NCBI GenBank assembly: GCA_013298245.1
Contig: JAAFHD010000172.1
Location: 1-7,366, forward strand
DNA from: Alphaproteobacteria bacterium
GTDB lineage: Bacteria > Pseudomonadota > Alphaproteobacteria > Acetobacterales > Acetobacteraceae
Length of the DNA: 7,366 nucleotides
Direction: 5' to 3'
The translations under genes and the position numbers were made by a program. Positions 1 through 6,146 of the stretch are shown here, piece by piece (position 1 is the first letter of the stretch; every line of letters starts with the position of its first letter). The notes beneath the pieces were generated by a model. It had not been told where the DNA came from and searched no databases. It was given only the letters and a program-made list of their open reading frames with translations.

Positions 1-762
1 GCCACGCTGTTCGATTTCCCCTTCGAGGACCGGCGCCTGCTGCCCTGGTGGTCGGATGTGTCGACCATGCTGCTGGCCCCCGGCCAGCCGCTGGAAACCG
101 AGGAACAGCGCGAGGCGGAATTCGCCAAGATGCTGGAATATTTTACGCGCCTTTGGAACGAGCGCGTCAACGCGCCGCCGCGCCCCGACCTGATTTCCAT
201 GATGGCGCACAGCGCCGCCACACAGAACATGACCCCGCGCGAATACCTGGGCAATTTGATCCTGCTGATCGTCGGCGGCAACGACACCACGCGCAATTCC
301 ATCACCGGCGGGCTGTATTTCCTGAACCGCAACCCGGATGAATACGCCAAGCTGCGCGCCAACCCCGCGCTGATCCCGAACATGATCAACGAGATCGTCC
401 GCTACCAGACGCCGCTTGCGCATATGCGCCGCACCGCGGTGGCCGACTACGAGTTGAACGGCCACCAGATCCGCGCCGGCGACAAGGTGGTGATGTGGTA
501 TGTCTCCGCCAACCGGGACGCGACGGCGATCCCGGATGCAGACCGCTTCATCATCGACCGCAAGAACCCGAAGAAGCACCTCTCCTTCGGCTTCGGCATC
601 CATCGCTGTGTGGGCGAACGCCTGGCCGAATTGCAGCTGCGCCTGCTGTGGGAGGAAATCCTGAAGCGCTACCCGGTGATCGAGGTGGTGGAAGAACCGA
701 CGCGCGTCTTCTCCTCCTTCGTGCACGGCTACCGCGAAATGAAGGTGCGTATCCCGGCGTGA
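1..762 (+). CDS. Cytochrome P450, CYP153-like (5' end outside window)
   Basis: This is the C-terminal 253 residues of a cytosolic cytochrome P450. The reading frame is open from base 1, so roughly 165 residues are missing upstream (family length is about 420). Visible hallmarks, numbered from base 1, are: the I-helix oxygen-activation motif GGNDTTR at residues 92-98; the K-helix ExxR as E131-IV-R134; the loop TPLAHMRRTA at about 138-147; and the heme-binding loop FGFGIHRCVG with the axial thiolate ligand Cys203. From memory, the I-helix, the TPLAHMRRTA segment and the HLSFGFGIHRCVG stretch match CYP153. Members of that family hydroxylate the terminal carbon of alkanes or fatty acids, using electrons from a separate ferredoxin and ferredoxin reductase. 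No redox partner gene is in view. Two methyltransferase genes follow on the same strand, the first after 22 bases. P450 identity is certain; the CYP153 assignment and the substrate are inference. Confidence 0.95.
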   Translation, partial: ATLFDFPFEDRRLLPWWSDVSTMLLAPGQPLETEEQREAEFAKMLEYFTRLWNERVNAPPRPDLISMMAHSAATQNMTPREYLGNLILLIVGGNDTTRNSITGGLYFLNRNPDEYAKLRANPALIPNMINEIVRYQTPLAHMRRTAVADYELNGHQIRAGDKVVMWYVSANRDATAIPDADRFIIDRKNPKKHLSFGFGIHRCVGERLAELQLRLLWEEILKRYPVIEVVEEPTRVFSSFVHGYREMKVRIPA

Positions 763-784
763 CGGTCGCGCGTATCATGGGCGG

Positions 785-1471
785 ATGACCGTCGCCCCAC
801 CCCTGGAACGCCTGGCGCAGCTGAAGGCGATGCTGCGCGACATCGGCATGGACACCGACTACAGCGCCATCCCCGCCGATGGCTTCGAACCCGACCTGCA
901 AGGCTGGGGCGACCAGGACCCGATCTTCGACTACGTCTTCCGCCACTTCCACCCGGTGGTGACGATCGAACTGGGCAGTTGGAAGGGCGCGTCCGCCATC
1001 CGGATGGCGGGGCTGATGCAGGAATTCGGCATCCCCGGAATCATCCTCTGCATCGACACCTGGCTGGGTTCCAATGAATCGCTGTGGCGCGTCGCCGCCA
1101 ACCGAGAAATGCTGCGTCTGCAACACGGCTATCCCAGCATGTTCGGCCAGTTCGTGCGCAATGTGCAGCACACAGGCCATGGCGATCGCATCCGCCATCT
1201 GCCCATGACCACGGGCTGCGCCGCCGGCCTGCTGGCCGCGTTCAACATCGTCGCCGACGCCGTCTATATCGATGCCGGCCATGACGAGGCGGAAGTCGCC
1301 GCCGACATCGCCGGTTTCTGGCCGCTGCTGAAGCCGGGCGGCATCATGTTCGGCGATGACTACACGACCGAATGGCCAGGCACGGTGCGCGCGGTGAACC
1401 GCTTCGCCGCCGATAACGGCCTGAAGCTGATGGGCACCGAGGTGAAGTGGCTGATCCGCAAACCCGAATAA
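785..1471 (+). CDS. Class I SAM-dependent methyltransferase (Methyltransf_24/CmcI-like)
   Basis: A 228-residue soluble Rossmann-fold methyltransferase. The glycine-rich SAM-binding motif I appears as IELGSWKGAS (E62 to S70). The acidic end of strand 2 is IDTWLG (residues 90-95). A later strand is VYIDAGHDEAEV (D163, H166), followed by LLKPGGIMFGDDY (residues 181-193), the layout typical of Methyltransf_24 proteins such as the CmcI group. In that family the paired acidic residues near GDDY can bind a metal, so an O-methyltransferase is possible, but the acceptor cannot be read from sequence. The ATG at 785 is the natural start: it lies 22 bases after the P450 stop and gives a normal family length, although only a weak GGGCGG precedes it. 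It sits between the P450 and an FkbM methyltransferase on the same strand, which suggests cotranscription and possible modification of a common product (inference). Confidence 0.85.
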   Translation: MTVAPPLERLAQLKAMLRDIGMDTDYSAIPADGFEPDLQGWGDQDPIFDYVFRHFHPVVTIELGSWKGASAIRMAGLMQEFGIPGIILCIDTWLGSNESLWRVAANREMLRLQHGYPSMFGQFVRNVQHTGHGDRIRHLPMTTGCAAGLLAAFNIVADAVYIDAGHDEAEVAADIAGFWPLLKPGGIMFGDDYTTEWPGTVRAVNRFAADNGLKLMGTEVKWLIRKPE

Positions 1472-1479
1472 CCGCGCGC

Positions 1480-2331
1480 ATGCCCTGCCGGCTGCGCGGC
1501 GAAAGCCTGGCCGCGCGCATGCTGCGCCATGGCTGGCACGTGGCACCGCCCGAATTTTTCGTGGCCGACCTCTACCGCCAATTATGCGCGGAGCCCGACC
1601 CCTTCGCCGACATGCTGGACATCGACACACCCGCAGGCCCGCGCGCCGTGCCGGTGGATATGCGCAACAGCCAGTTCATCGCCGCCGACCCGCGCTGCTT
1701 CCCGCAAGGCAGCGAACCGGATGTGGCCGCGGTGATCGACTGGCTGCTGCCCGATGACGGCGTGTTCTGGGATTGCGGTGCCAATTGGGGCTGCTTCGCG
1801 CTGACGGCCTCACTTCGCCCGGGCTTTCGCGGCCAGGTGGTGGCGGTGGAACCGGCGCCGCGACCCTTGGCGGATTTGCGCGCGCTGGCCGCTGCGCTGG
1901 CGCTGCCGCTGCGCATCGAAGCCTGCGCGCTGGGCGATGCGCCTGGCCAGGCAGTGCTGAGCCAGCCGCTGATGTCGGGTGCCGCCAGCCTGCACGATAC
2001 CGCCGGCACTGTGACCGTGCCGGTGCGCGCGCTGGACGCGATGGACCTGCCCGCGCCGCATCTCATCAAGCTGGATGTGGAGGGTGCTGAGACCGCCGCG
2101 CTGCGCGGTGCAACCGAAACACTGGCACGCCACCGCCCCGCCATCGTGCTGGAATGCCGCACCGACACACCAGGCGGCGATTGGGCCGGCCCGCTGCGCA
2201 TGCTGGCCGCGCGGGGATACGCGCTGGACGGGTTGGAATACGCGGATGGCGCGCTGCATCTGCGCCCGATCAGTGCGGCAACGCGCGATGATTTTCCGCT
2301 TCATTTGAACGTGTTGGCGCGGCCCGTTTAG
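1480..2331 (+). CDS. FkbM family methyltransferase
   Basis: A 283-residue protein with the C-terminal FkbM methyltransferase fold. SAM-binding motif I is WDCGANWGCFAL (D98 to G104 at its core), motif II is VVAVEPAP (E124), and the family signature is IKLDVEGAETAALRGA (K197, D199, E201, E204), followed by RPAIVLE. FkbM-type enzymes are mostly O-methyltransferases acting on natural products, glycans or lipids; the substrate here is unknown. The first 90 or so residues are less conserved. I chose the ATG at 1480, 8 bases after the preceding stop. An in-frame GTG at 1447 would add 11 residues and overlap the upstream gene by 25 bases; a GAGG lies only 4 bases before it, and neither start has a good ribosome site. 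The TAG stop overlaps the stop codon of the convergent CorC-type gene, so no terminator lies between the two genes. Confidence 0.85.
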   Translation: MPCRLRGESLAARMLRHGWHVAPPEFFVADLYRQLCAEPDPFADMLDIDTPAGPRAVPVDMRNSQFIAADPRCFPQGSEPDVAAVIDWLLPDDGVFWDCGANWGCFALTASLRPGFRGQVVAVEPAPRPLADLRALAAALALPLRIEACALGDAPGQAVLSQPLMSGAASLHDTAGTVTVPVRALDAMDLPAPHLIKLDVEGAETAALRGATETLARHRPAIVLECRTDTPGGDWAGPLRMLAARGYALDGLEYADGALHLRPISAATRDDFPLHLNVLARPV

Positions 2332-3623
2332 GGCACCGCTTCTTCGACCGCCAACACCTTGTCCACGCGCCGCCCATCCATATCCAACACCTCGAAGCGC
2401 CACCCACCCCACAGGATACGGTCGCCCTCCCGCGGCACGCGCCCCAGCAGGTCCAGCATCAGCCCGCCCACGGTGTGATACATCCCCGCATGCGGCGGTT
2501 CCGGCAGTTCCAGGCGCACGCGCAATTCATCAAACGCCATCATGCCATCCAGCAGCAGCGAGCCATCGGCGCGCTTGGCCACGCCCGGCTTCGGGCTTTC
2601 CGGCGCCGGGCCCAATTCGCCCACGATCGCTTCCAGCAAATCGGACGCCGTCACCACGCCTTCAAACGTCCCGTATTCATCCAGCACCAGCGCCAGCCCG
2701 ATGCGGTCCTGCTTCAACCGCGCCAGCGCATCCAGGGCCGACAGGCTGTCCGGCATCACGATCGGCTGGCGCAGCACCGGCGCAAGGGACAAGGGCGCGC
2801 CCTCCAGCATCTGGTCCAGCAGGTCCTTGGCCAGCACCACGCCCTGCACCTGGTCCACCGTCGCATCGCCCACCACGAAGCGCGTCACGTCATGCGCGCG
2901 CAGCGCCGCCGCGATATCCTGCGGCGAGGCGTTGCGGTCGATCCACGCCACCTCCGGGCGTGGGGTCATCAGCGCGCGGACCGGGCGGTCGCCCAGGCGC
3001 AGCACGCGCTCGATCATGTGTTTTTCTTCGGTCTCCAGCTCGCCGGTTTCCGCACTTTCGGCGACCACGGCCTTCACCTCTTCCTGGGTGACGGTCTGCT
3101 CGACGGGCGTGTTCAGGCGCAGCAGGCGCAGCACCGCGCTGGTCGCGGCCGAGAGCACCCACACGAAGGGCGCGGTGCCGCGCGCCAACGCCGCGATGGG
3201 GCGCGCGACAAAAATCGCGATGCGCTCCGGCTCGCGCAGCGCGACCTGCTTCGGCACCAATTCGCCCAGCACCAGGTTCAGCGCGGTGATGATGACGACC
3301 ACGCCGGTAAACGCCAGCTCATGCGCGAATGGCCCGAAGATGGGCAGCCCATCCATCGCATCGCCCAGCGGCCCGGCCACCGCGGCGCCGCCAAACACAC
3401 CCGCCACGATGCCCACCATGGTGATGCCCACCTGCACCGTGGGCAGGAAGCGCTGCGGGTCATCCTGCAGCGCCAGTGCGGCCGCAGCACCTGGGCTGCC
3501 GCGCCGCTCCGCCGCCTGCAACCGGGCGCGGCGGGATGACACGATGGCCAGCTCGCTCATCGCGAACACGCCGTTCAGCCCGACCAGCAGCAGAATGGTG
3601 ATGATTTCGAACCCGAGGCTCAT
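2328..3623 (-). CDS. CorC/HlyC-type membrane protein (CNNM domain, CBS pair, CorC_HlyC domain)
   Basis: A 431-residue inner-membrane protein of the UPF0053/CNNM family, often labelled hemolysin-like or CorC. Characterised relatives handle Mg2+ (or Co2+) efflux; the true substrate here is not shown. Residues 1 to about 190 form the CNNM (DUF21) domain, with hydrophobic segments near 4-28, 62-86, 103-123 and 135-168 and the conserved LNLVLGELVPK (115-125). LMTPRPEV (218-225) opens the first CBS motif (to about 275). The second CBS motif runs from about 285 and contains LDEYGTFEGVVTASDLLEAI (314-333). The CorC_HlyC domain occupies about 350-431. The ATG at 3623 places the usual short MSLGFE-like N-terminus just ahead of the first membrane helix. 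The frame stays open another 303 bases upstream, but that stretch is arginine- and proline-rich shadow coding. No good Shine-Dalgarno is visible. It is convergent with the FkbM gene and divergent from the DUF3429 gene, so it is probably monocistronic. Confidence 0.92.
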   Translation of the reverse strand: MSLGFEIITILLLVGLNGVFAMSELAIVSSRRARLQAAERRGSPGAAAALALQDDPQRFLPTVQVGITMVGIVAGVFGGAAVAGPLGDAMDGLPIFGPFAHELAFTGVVVIITALNLVLGELVPKQVALREPERIAIFVARPIAALARGTAPFVWVLSAATSAVLRLLRLNTPVEQTVTQEEVKAVVAESAETGELETEEKHMIERVLRLGDRPVRALMTPRPEVAWIDRNASPQDIAAALRAHDVTRFVVGDATVDQVQGVVLAKDLLDQMLEGAPLSLAPVLRQPIVMPDSLSALDALARLKQDRIGLALVLDEYGTFEGVVTASDLLEAIVGELGPAPESPKPGVAKRADGSLLLDGMMAFDELRVRLELPEPPHAGMYHTVGGLMLDLLGRVPREGDRILWGGWRFEVLDMDGRRVDKVLAVEEAVP

Positions 3624-3660
3624 GGGTGCAGCATGTAGTGCAAGGGCGGTTTCCGCGCCA

Positions 3661-3674
3661 TCATGCGCGCATGA
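3661..3674. repeat. 14-bp perfect palindrome over a start codon
   Basis: TCATGCGCGCATGA reads identically on both strands. It covers the ATG (3671-3673) of the DUF3429 gene and ends the 47-base divergent gap upstream of the CorC-type gene. It also contains a three-codon frame (ATG at 3663, stop at 3672-3674) whose stop overlaps that start. It could be an operator or an mRNA hairpin occluding initiation, but GC-rich sequence with alternating GC makes such palindromes common, so a function is only conjecture. Confidence 0.45.
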
Positions 3675-4093
3675 ACCCGTCGCTTCCCCGCTTCGCCTGG
3701 CCGCTGGGCCTGGGCGGGCTGATCCCCTTCGCGGCCGGCGCGCTGGCCGTCGCACTTGGCTTCCACTGGGCGGCCTTTCCGCTCGCGGCCTATGGCGCCG
3801 TGATCCTGTCCTTCCTGGGCGCGGTGCATTGGGGCCTGGCGCTGGCCGCGCCCGAGGCGGCGCCCGAGCGCCTGGCCTGGGGCGTGGTGCCCGCGCTCTG
3901 GGGCTGGGTGGCGCTGCTGCTGCCACTGCCGGTTGCGCTGCCGGTGCTGGGCGCGGGCATCCTGGCCACCGCCGCGCTGGAGACGGTGGCAGCCCGGCGC
4001 GGCTGGGTTTCCGGCGGGTATCTGCGGTTGCGCTGGGTGTTGTCGCTGGGCGCGGCGGCGGCGCTGTTCGGCGCCACGGTGTTCGCAGAGTGA
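3671..4093 (+). CDS. DUF3429 family small membrane protein
   Basis: A 140-residue integral membrane protein with about five hydrophobic segments (roughly residues 9-30, 33-52, 68-84, 86-104 and 119-138). The stretch YGAVILSFLGAVHWG (41-55) is the signature I associate with DUF3429, a family of uncharacterised inner-membrane proteins widespread in Proteobacteria. Known family members have no established biochemical role, so none is proposed here. The ATG at 3671 is chosen because the protein then begins with a short polar leader ahead of the first helix, as in relatives. An in-frame ATG at 3626 would add 15 residues rich in His and Arg that look non-coding. No clear ribosome site precedes 3671. 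It is divergent from the CorC-type gene with 47 bases between the starts, and the start codon sits inside a perfect palindrome. Confidence 0.8.
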   Translation: MNPSLPRFAWPLGLGGLIPFAAGALAVALGFHWAAFPLAAYGAVILSFLGAVHWGLALAAPEAAPERLAWGVVPALWGWVALLLPLPVALPVLGAGILATAALETVAARRGWVSGGYLRLRWVLSLGAAAALFGATVFAE

Positions 4094-4224
4094 ACTGGCC
4101 TCACGCGAGGTTGAGAATGATTAACGAAGAATGAGCGTTGTGACGAAATTTGAGACGTGTTAGGAATTGGTTAAGCCAAACACCGCGCGATGGGGCGCGG
4201 TCCAGGCCATGAAAGACTGCCATT
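4094..4224 (+). promoter_or_regulatory. AT-rich intergenic region, probable promoter for the 88-aa gene
   Basis: This 131-base stretch is the longest gene-free segment in the window. Its centre (about 4110-4180) is clearly AT-richer than the flanking genes, as expected of a promoter. Visible elements are a direct repeat AGAATGA (4114-4120 and 4128-4134, 14-base period), TTGAGA at 4111-4116 and again at 4150-4155, AACG/CGTT arms at 4123-4126 and 4136-4139, and the CtrA-like box listed separately. TTGTGA at 4138-4143 could serve as a -35 element, but the matching -10 position (TAGGAA) is poor, so no sigma-70 promoter is assigned. Confidence 0.5.
4160..4174 (+). promoter_or_regulatory. Candidate CtrA-type box (TTAG-N7-TTAA)
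   Basis: TTAG, seven bases, then TTAA matches the alphaproteobacterial CtrA site TTAA-N7-TTAA with one mismatch. It ends 50 bases before the ATG of the 88-residue gene and lies in the only AT-rich intergenic region. The match is short and could be chance. If real, it would tie the small gene to cell-cycle or motility control. Confidence 0.3.
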
Positions 4225-4491
4225 ATGACCGATAACGCCGCCATCATCGCCTTCCCCCAGAAGCCCGAGGACCGGCTGCGCGTCGCCCTGCGCGAATTGG
4301 AAGCGGCGCTGGAGGACCAGTCCATGGCCTTCCAGGAATTCCGCGTGAACATGGCGCTGCTGGGCACCGCCGTGGGCGGGCTGGAACGCAGCCTTGAGGG
4401 CTATCGCGGCACGCTGGACGCCCTGGCGGATGACGCGGCGCATGCGCACAGCCACGCCACTGAGGCGCTGCGCCGGGCGGAAACCCTATAG
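4225..4491 (+). CDS. Small helical protein of unknown function
   Basis: An 88-residue soluble protein that I cannot assign to a named family. After a short N-terminal stretch (MTDNAAIIAFPQKPEDRL) nearly the whole chain looks alpha-helical. It is rich in Ala, Leu, Glu and Arg, with heptad-like hydrophobic spacing from about residue 17 to 87, so a coiled coil or helical hairpin with Gly51-Gly52 as a possible turn is likely. There is no signal peptide, membrane helix or Cys. I have an impression of similar short proteins in Acetobacteraceae, but that is memory, not a search. It has its own upstream intergenic region with promoter-like composition. Its ribosome site is weak (GAAAG 9 bases before the ATG). 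Codon use matches its neighbours, which supports real coding. Its TAG is immediately adjacent to the convergent purN TAG, forming CTATAG. Confidence 0.7.
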   Translation: MTDNAAIIAFPQKPEDRLRVALRELEAALEDQSMAFQEFRVNMALLGTAVGGLERSLEGYRGTLDALADDAAHAHSHATEALRRAETL

Positions 4492-5082
4492 GGCCAGGAT
4501 ACGCGCGCCCGCATCGGGCGCTGGCCTCGCCGCCCCCAGCGCAATCGCCAACGCCCGCGGATACAGCACATGCTCGGCCGCCAGCACGCGCGCGGCCAGG
4601 CGGGCCTCGTTATCGCCATCCAGCACCGGCACCGCGGCCTGGCCGATGATGCGCCCCTCATCCACGCCCGCACTGACCCAATGCGCAGTGCAGCCATGGA
4701 TTTTCACGCCCGCCGCCAGCGCGCGCGCATGCGTGTCCAGGCCTTTGAAACTTGGCAGCAGGCTGGGGTGGATATTGACCATCCGCCCTTCCCAACGGCG
4801 CACGAAATCCGCGGTCAGCACGCGCATGAAGCCGGCGAGTGCGATGAATTCCACGCCCGATTCGCGCAGCCGCGCATCCAGCGCCGCTTCGAAGTCTTCG
4901 CGCATGCGGCCACGGCTTGGCACCACTGCCGTCGGCACAGCGCCGGTGCGCGCAAGCCCGCCCGCATCTGCGCGGTTCGACACCACCAGCACGGGGCGCG
5001 CGGGATAGTCGGGGTCCGCCATCGCCTCCAGCAGCGACACCATGTTGCTGCCGCGCCCCGAAATCAGGATCGCCGTTTTCAC
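4486..5082 (-). CDS. purN: Phosphoribosylglycinamide formyltransferase (GAR transformylase)
   Basis: A 198-residue cytosolic enzyme that transfers the formyl group of 10-formyl-tetrahydrofolate to glycinamide ribonucleotide, the third step of de novo IMP synthesis. The N-terminal phosphate-binding loop ISGRGSNM is at residues 7-14. The catalytic Asn-His-Asp set is complete: N103 and H105 in [14 protein letters not shown], and D141 in [15 protein letters not shown] (E. coli equivalents N106, H108, D144). Start is GTG: its first four bases, GTGA, contain the purM stop, so the two genes overlap by 4 bases and are probably translationally coupled. A GGAGGG lies 12 bases upstream inside purM. The frame stays open a further 402 bases upstream, but that is shadow sequence within purM. 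The length is slightly below E. coli PurN (212), with no core motif missing. It ends tail to tail with the 88-residue gene. Confidence 0.97.
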   Translation of the reverse strand: MKTAILISGRGSNMVSLLEAMADPDYPARPVLVVSNRADAGGLARTGAVPTAVVPSRGRMREDFEAALDARLRESGVEFIALAGFMRVLTADFVRRWEGRMVNIHPSLLPSFKGLDTHARALAAGVKIHGCTAHWVSAGVDEGRIIGQAAVPVLDGDNEARLAARVLAAEHVLYPRALAIALGAARPAPDAGARILAL

Positions 5083-6104
5083 AGCGGCAAAGCGCCCTCC
5101 AGCCGCACTTCGCCAGCGCCGGCGGTCACCACGCCGATGCGTGTGGCTGTCTCTCCTGCATCGCGCAGCAGCGCCAAGGCGGCATCCGCATCCGTCACCA
5201 CCAGCGCCATGCCCACGCCGCAGTTGAACACGCGCAGCATCTCGGCTTCCGCCACATTGCCGCTGCGCGCGAGCCAGGAAAACACAGCCGGGACGGCCCA
5301 GCTGCCGGCTTGCAGCACGGCGTCCACGCCCTCGGGCAGCACGCGCGGCAGGTTGCCGGGCAGGCCGCCGCCGGTGATGTGCGCGGCCGCCTTCAGCAGC
5401 CCGGCGCGATGCAGCGCCAGCACGCTGCGAACATAGATTCGCGTGGGTTCCAGCAGCGCCGCACCCAGCGTGCCCGGCGCCCATGGGCAGGGTGCGCCCA
5501 GCGCCAGGCCCGATGCCGCGACGATCCGCCGCACCAGCGAATAGCCGTTGGAATGCACGCCGCTGCTGCCCAGGCCCAGGATCGCATCGCCTGGCGCCAC
5601 ATCGCGCGGCAGCAGCGCGTCGCGTTCCGCCGCACCCACCGCGAAGCCGGCCAGGTCGTAGTCGCCGCCGTGATACATGCCGGGCATTTCCGCCGTCTCG
5701 CCGCCCACCAGCGCGCAGCCGGCCAGTTTGCAGCCATCGGCGATGCCGGCGATCACCTGCGCGGCCTGGTCCACCTCCAGCGCGCCGGTCGCGAAATAGT
5801 CCAGGAAGAAGAGCGGTTCGGCGCCCTGCACCACCAGGTCATTCACGCACATCGCGACCAGATCCTGGCCGACGGTGCCATGCACGCCGGCGTCAATCGC
5901 CAGGCGCAATTTCGTGCCCACGCCATCCGTGGTGGACACCAGCACAGGGTCGCGAAACCCCGCGCCCTTCAAATCGAACAGCGCGCCGAAGCCGCCAATG
6001 CCGCCCAGCACGCCGGCGCGGGTGGTGGCGCGCGCCAAGGGCTTGATGCGCTCGACCAGCGCGTCGCCGGCCTCGATGGACACACCCGCCTGGGCGTAGG
6101 TCAT
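5079..6104 (-). CDS. purM: Phosphoribosylformylglycinamidine cyclo-ligase (AIR synthetase)
   Basis: A 341-residue cytosolic enzyme that closes the imidazole ring, converting formylglycinamidine ribonucleotide plus ATP to aminoimidazole ribonucleotide, step five of purine synthesis. Family features in order are: [19 protein letters not shown] at the N-terminus; the ATP-loop STTDGVGTK (57-65); [11 protein letters not shown] (80-90); [11 protein letters not shown] (134-144); [15 protein letters not shown] (178-192); [16 protein letters not shown] (242-257); and FNCGVGM (293-299). All look intact. The first in-frame ATG is at 6104, but it has no ribosome site at normal distance. A strong GGAGG sits 17 bases before it and only 5 bases before an in-frame CTG at 6116. 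Starting there would add four residues, giving 345, the E. coli length. It is the first gene of a purM-purN operon, divergent from the DUF2066-like gene. The product is certain; the exact start is not. Confidence 0.97.
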   Translation of the reverse strand: MTYAQAGVSIEAGDALVERIKPLARATTRAGVLGGIGGFGALFDLKGAGFRDPVLVSTTDGVGTKLRLAIDAGVHGTVGQDLVAMCVNDLVVQGAEPLFFLDYFATGALEVDQAAQVIAGIADGCKLAGCALVGGETAEMPGMYHGGDYDLAGFAVGAAERDALLPRDVAPGDAILGLGSSGVHSNGYSLVRRIVAASGLALGAPCPWAPGTLGAALLEPTRIYVRSVLALHRAGLLKAAAHITGGGLPGNLPRVLPEGVDAVLQAGSWAVPAVFSWLARSGNVAEAEMLRVFNCGVGMALVVTDADAALALLRDAGETATRIGVVTAGAGEVRLEGALPL

Positions 6105-6121
6105 GGAACTGGTCAGGGCGG

Positions 6122-6126
6122 CCTCC
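6122..6126 (-). promoter_or_regulatory. Strong Shine-Dalgarno (GGAGG) of purM
   Basis: On the minus strand GGAGG lies 17 bases before the purM ATG (6104), too far for normal initiation, but 5 bases before an in-frame CTG (6114-6116). It is the best ribosome site in the window and therefore bears on the choice of start codon. Confidence 0.5.
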
Positions 6127-6146
6127 GATGCGGTAACTCTGGCGCT

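Noticed and set aside
551..1630. A 359-codon minus-strand frame under the first methyltransferase gene
   Set aside because: It has no domain signal and sits opposite two well-supported + strand genes.
2475..3539. A 354-codon + strand frame, rich in His, Arg and Gln
   Set aside because: This composition is typical of the antisense of GC-rich coding sequence, and it lies wholly inside the CorC-type gene.
4099..4110. Possible hairpin CCTC-ACGC-GAGG just after the DUF3429 stop, as a terminator
   Set aside because: The stem is only four pairs (six with G-U pairs) and no run of T follows, so it is too weak to call.
2542..4134. A 530-codon open frame on the + strand opposite the CorC-type gene
   Set aside because: Its translation is Ser/Arg/Thr/Ala-rich with no recognisable domain, it runs antisense to a protein with a full set of family motifs, and long shadow frames are expected at this GC content.
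4118..4135. Five-codon frame (ATG at 4118, TGA at 4133-4135) as a leader peptide
   Set aside because: It has no ribosome site, no attenuator-like hairpins follow, and it has no link to an amino-acid pathway.
4917..6146. Long N-terminal extension of the DUF2066-like frame across purM
   Set aside because: The extension is antisense to purM and low in sequence sense, while a clean signal peptide begins at 6147.
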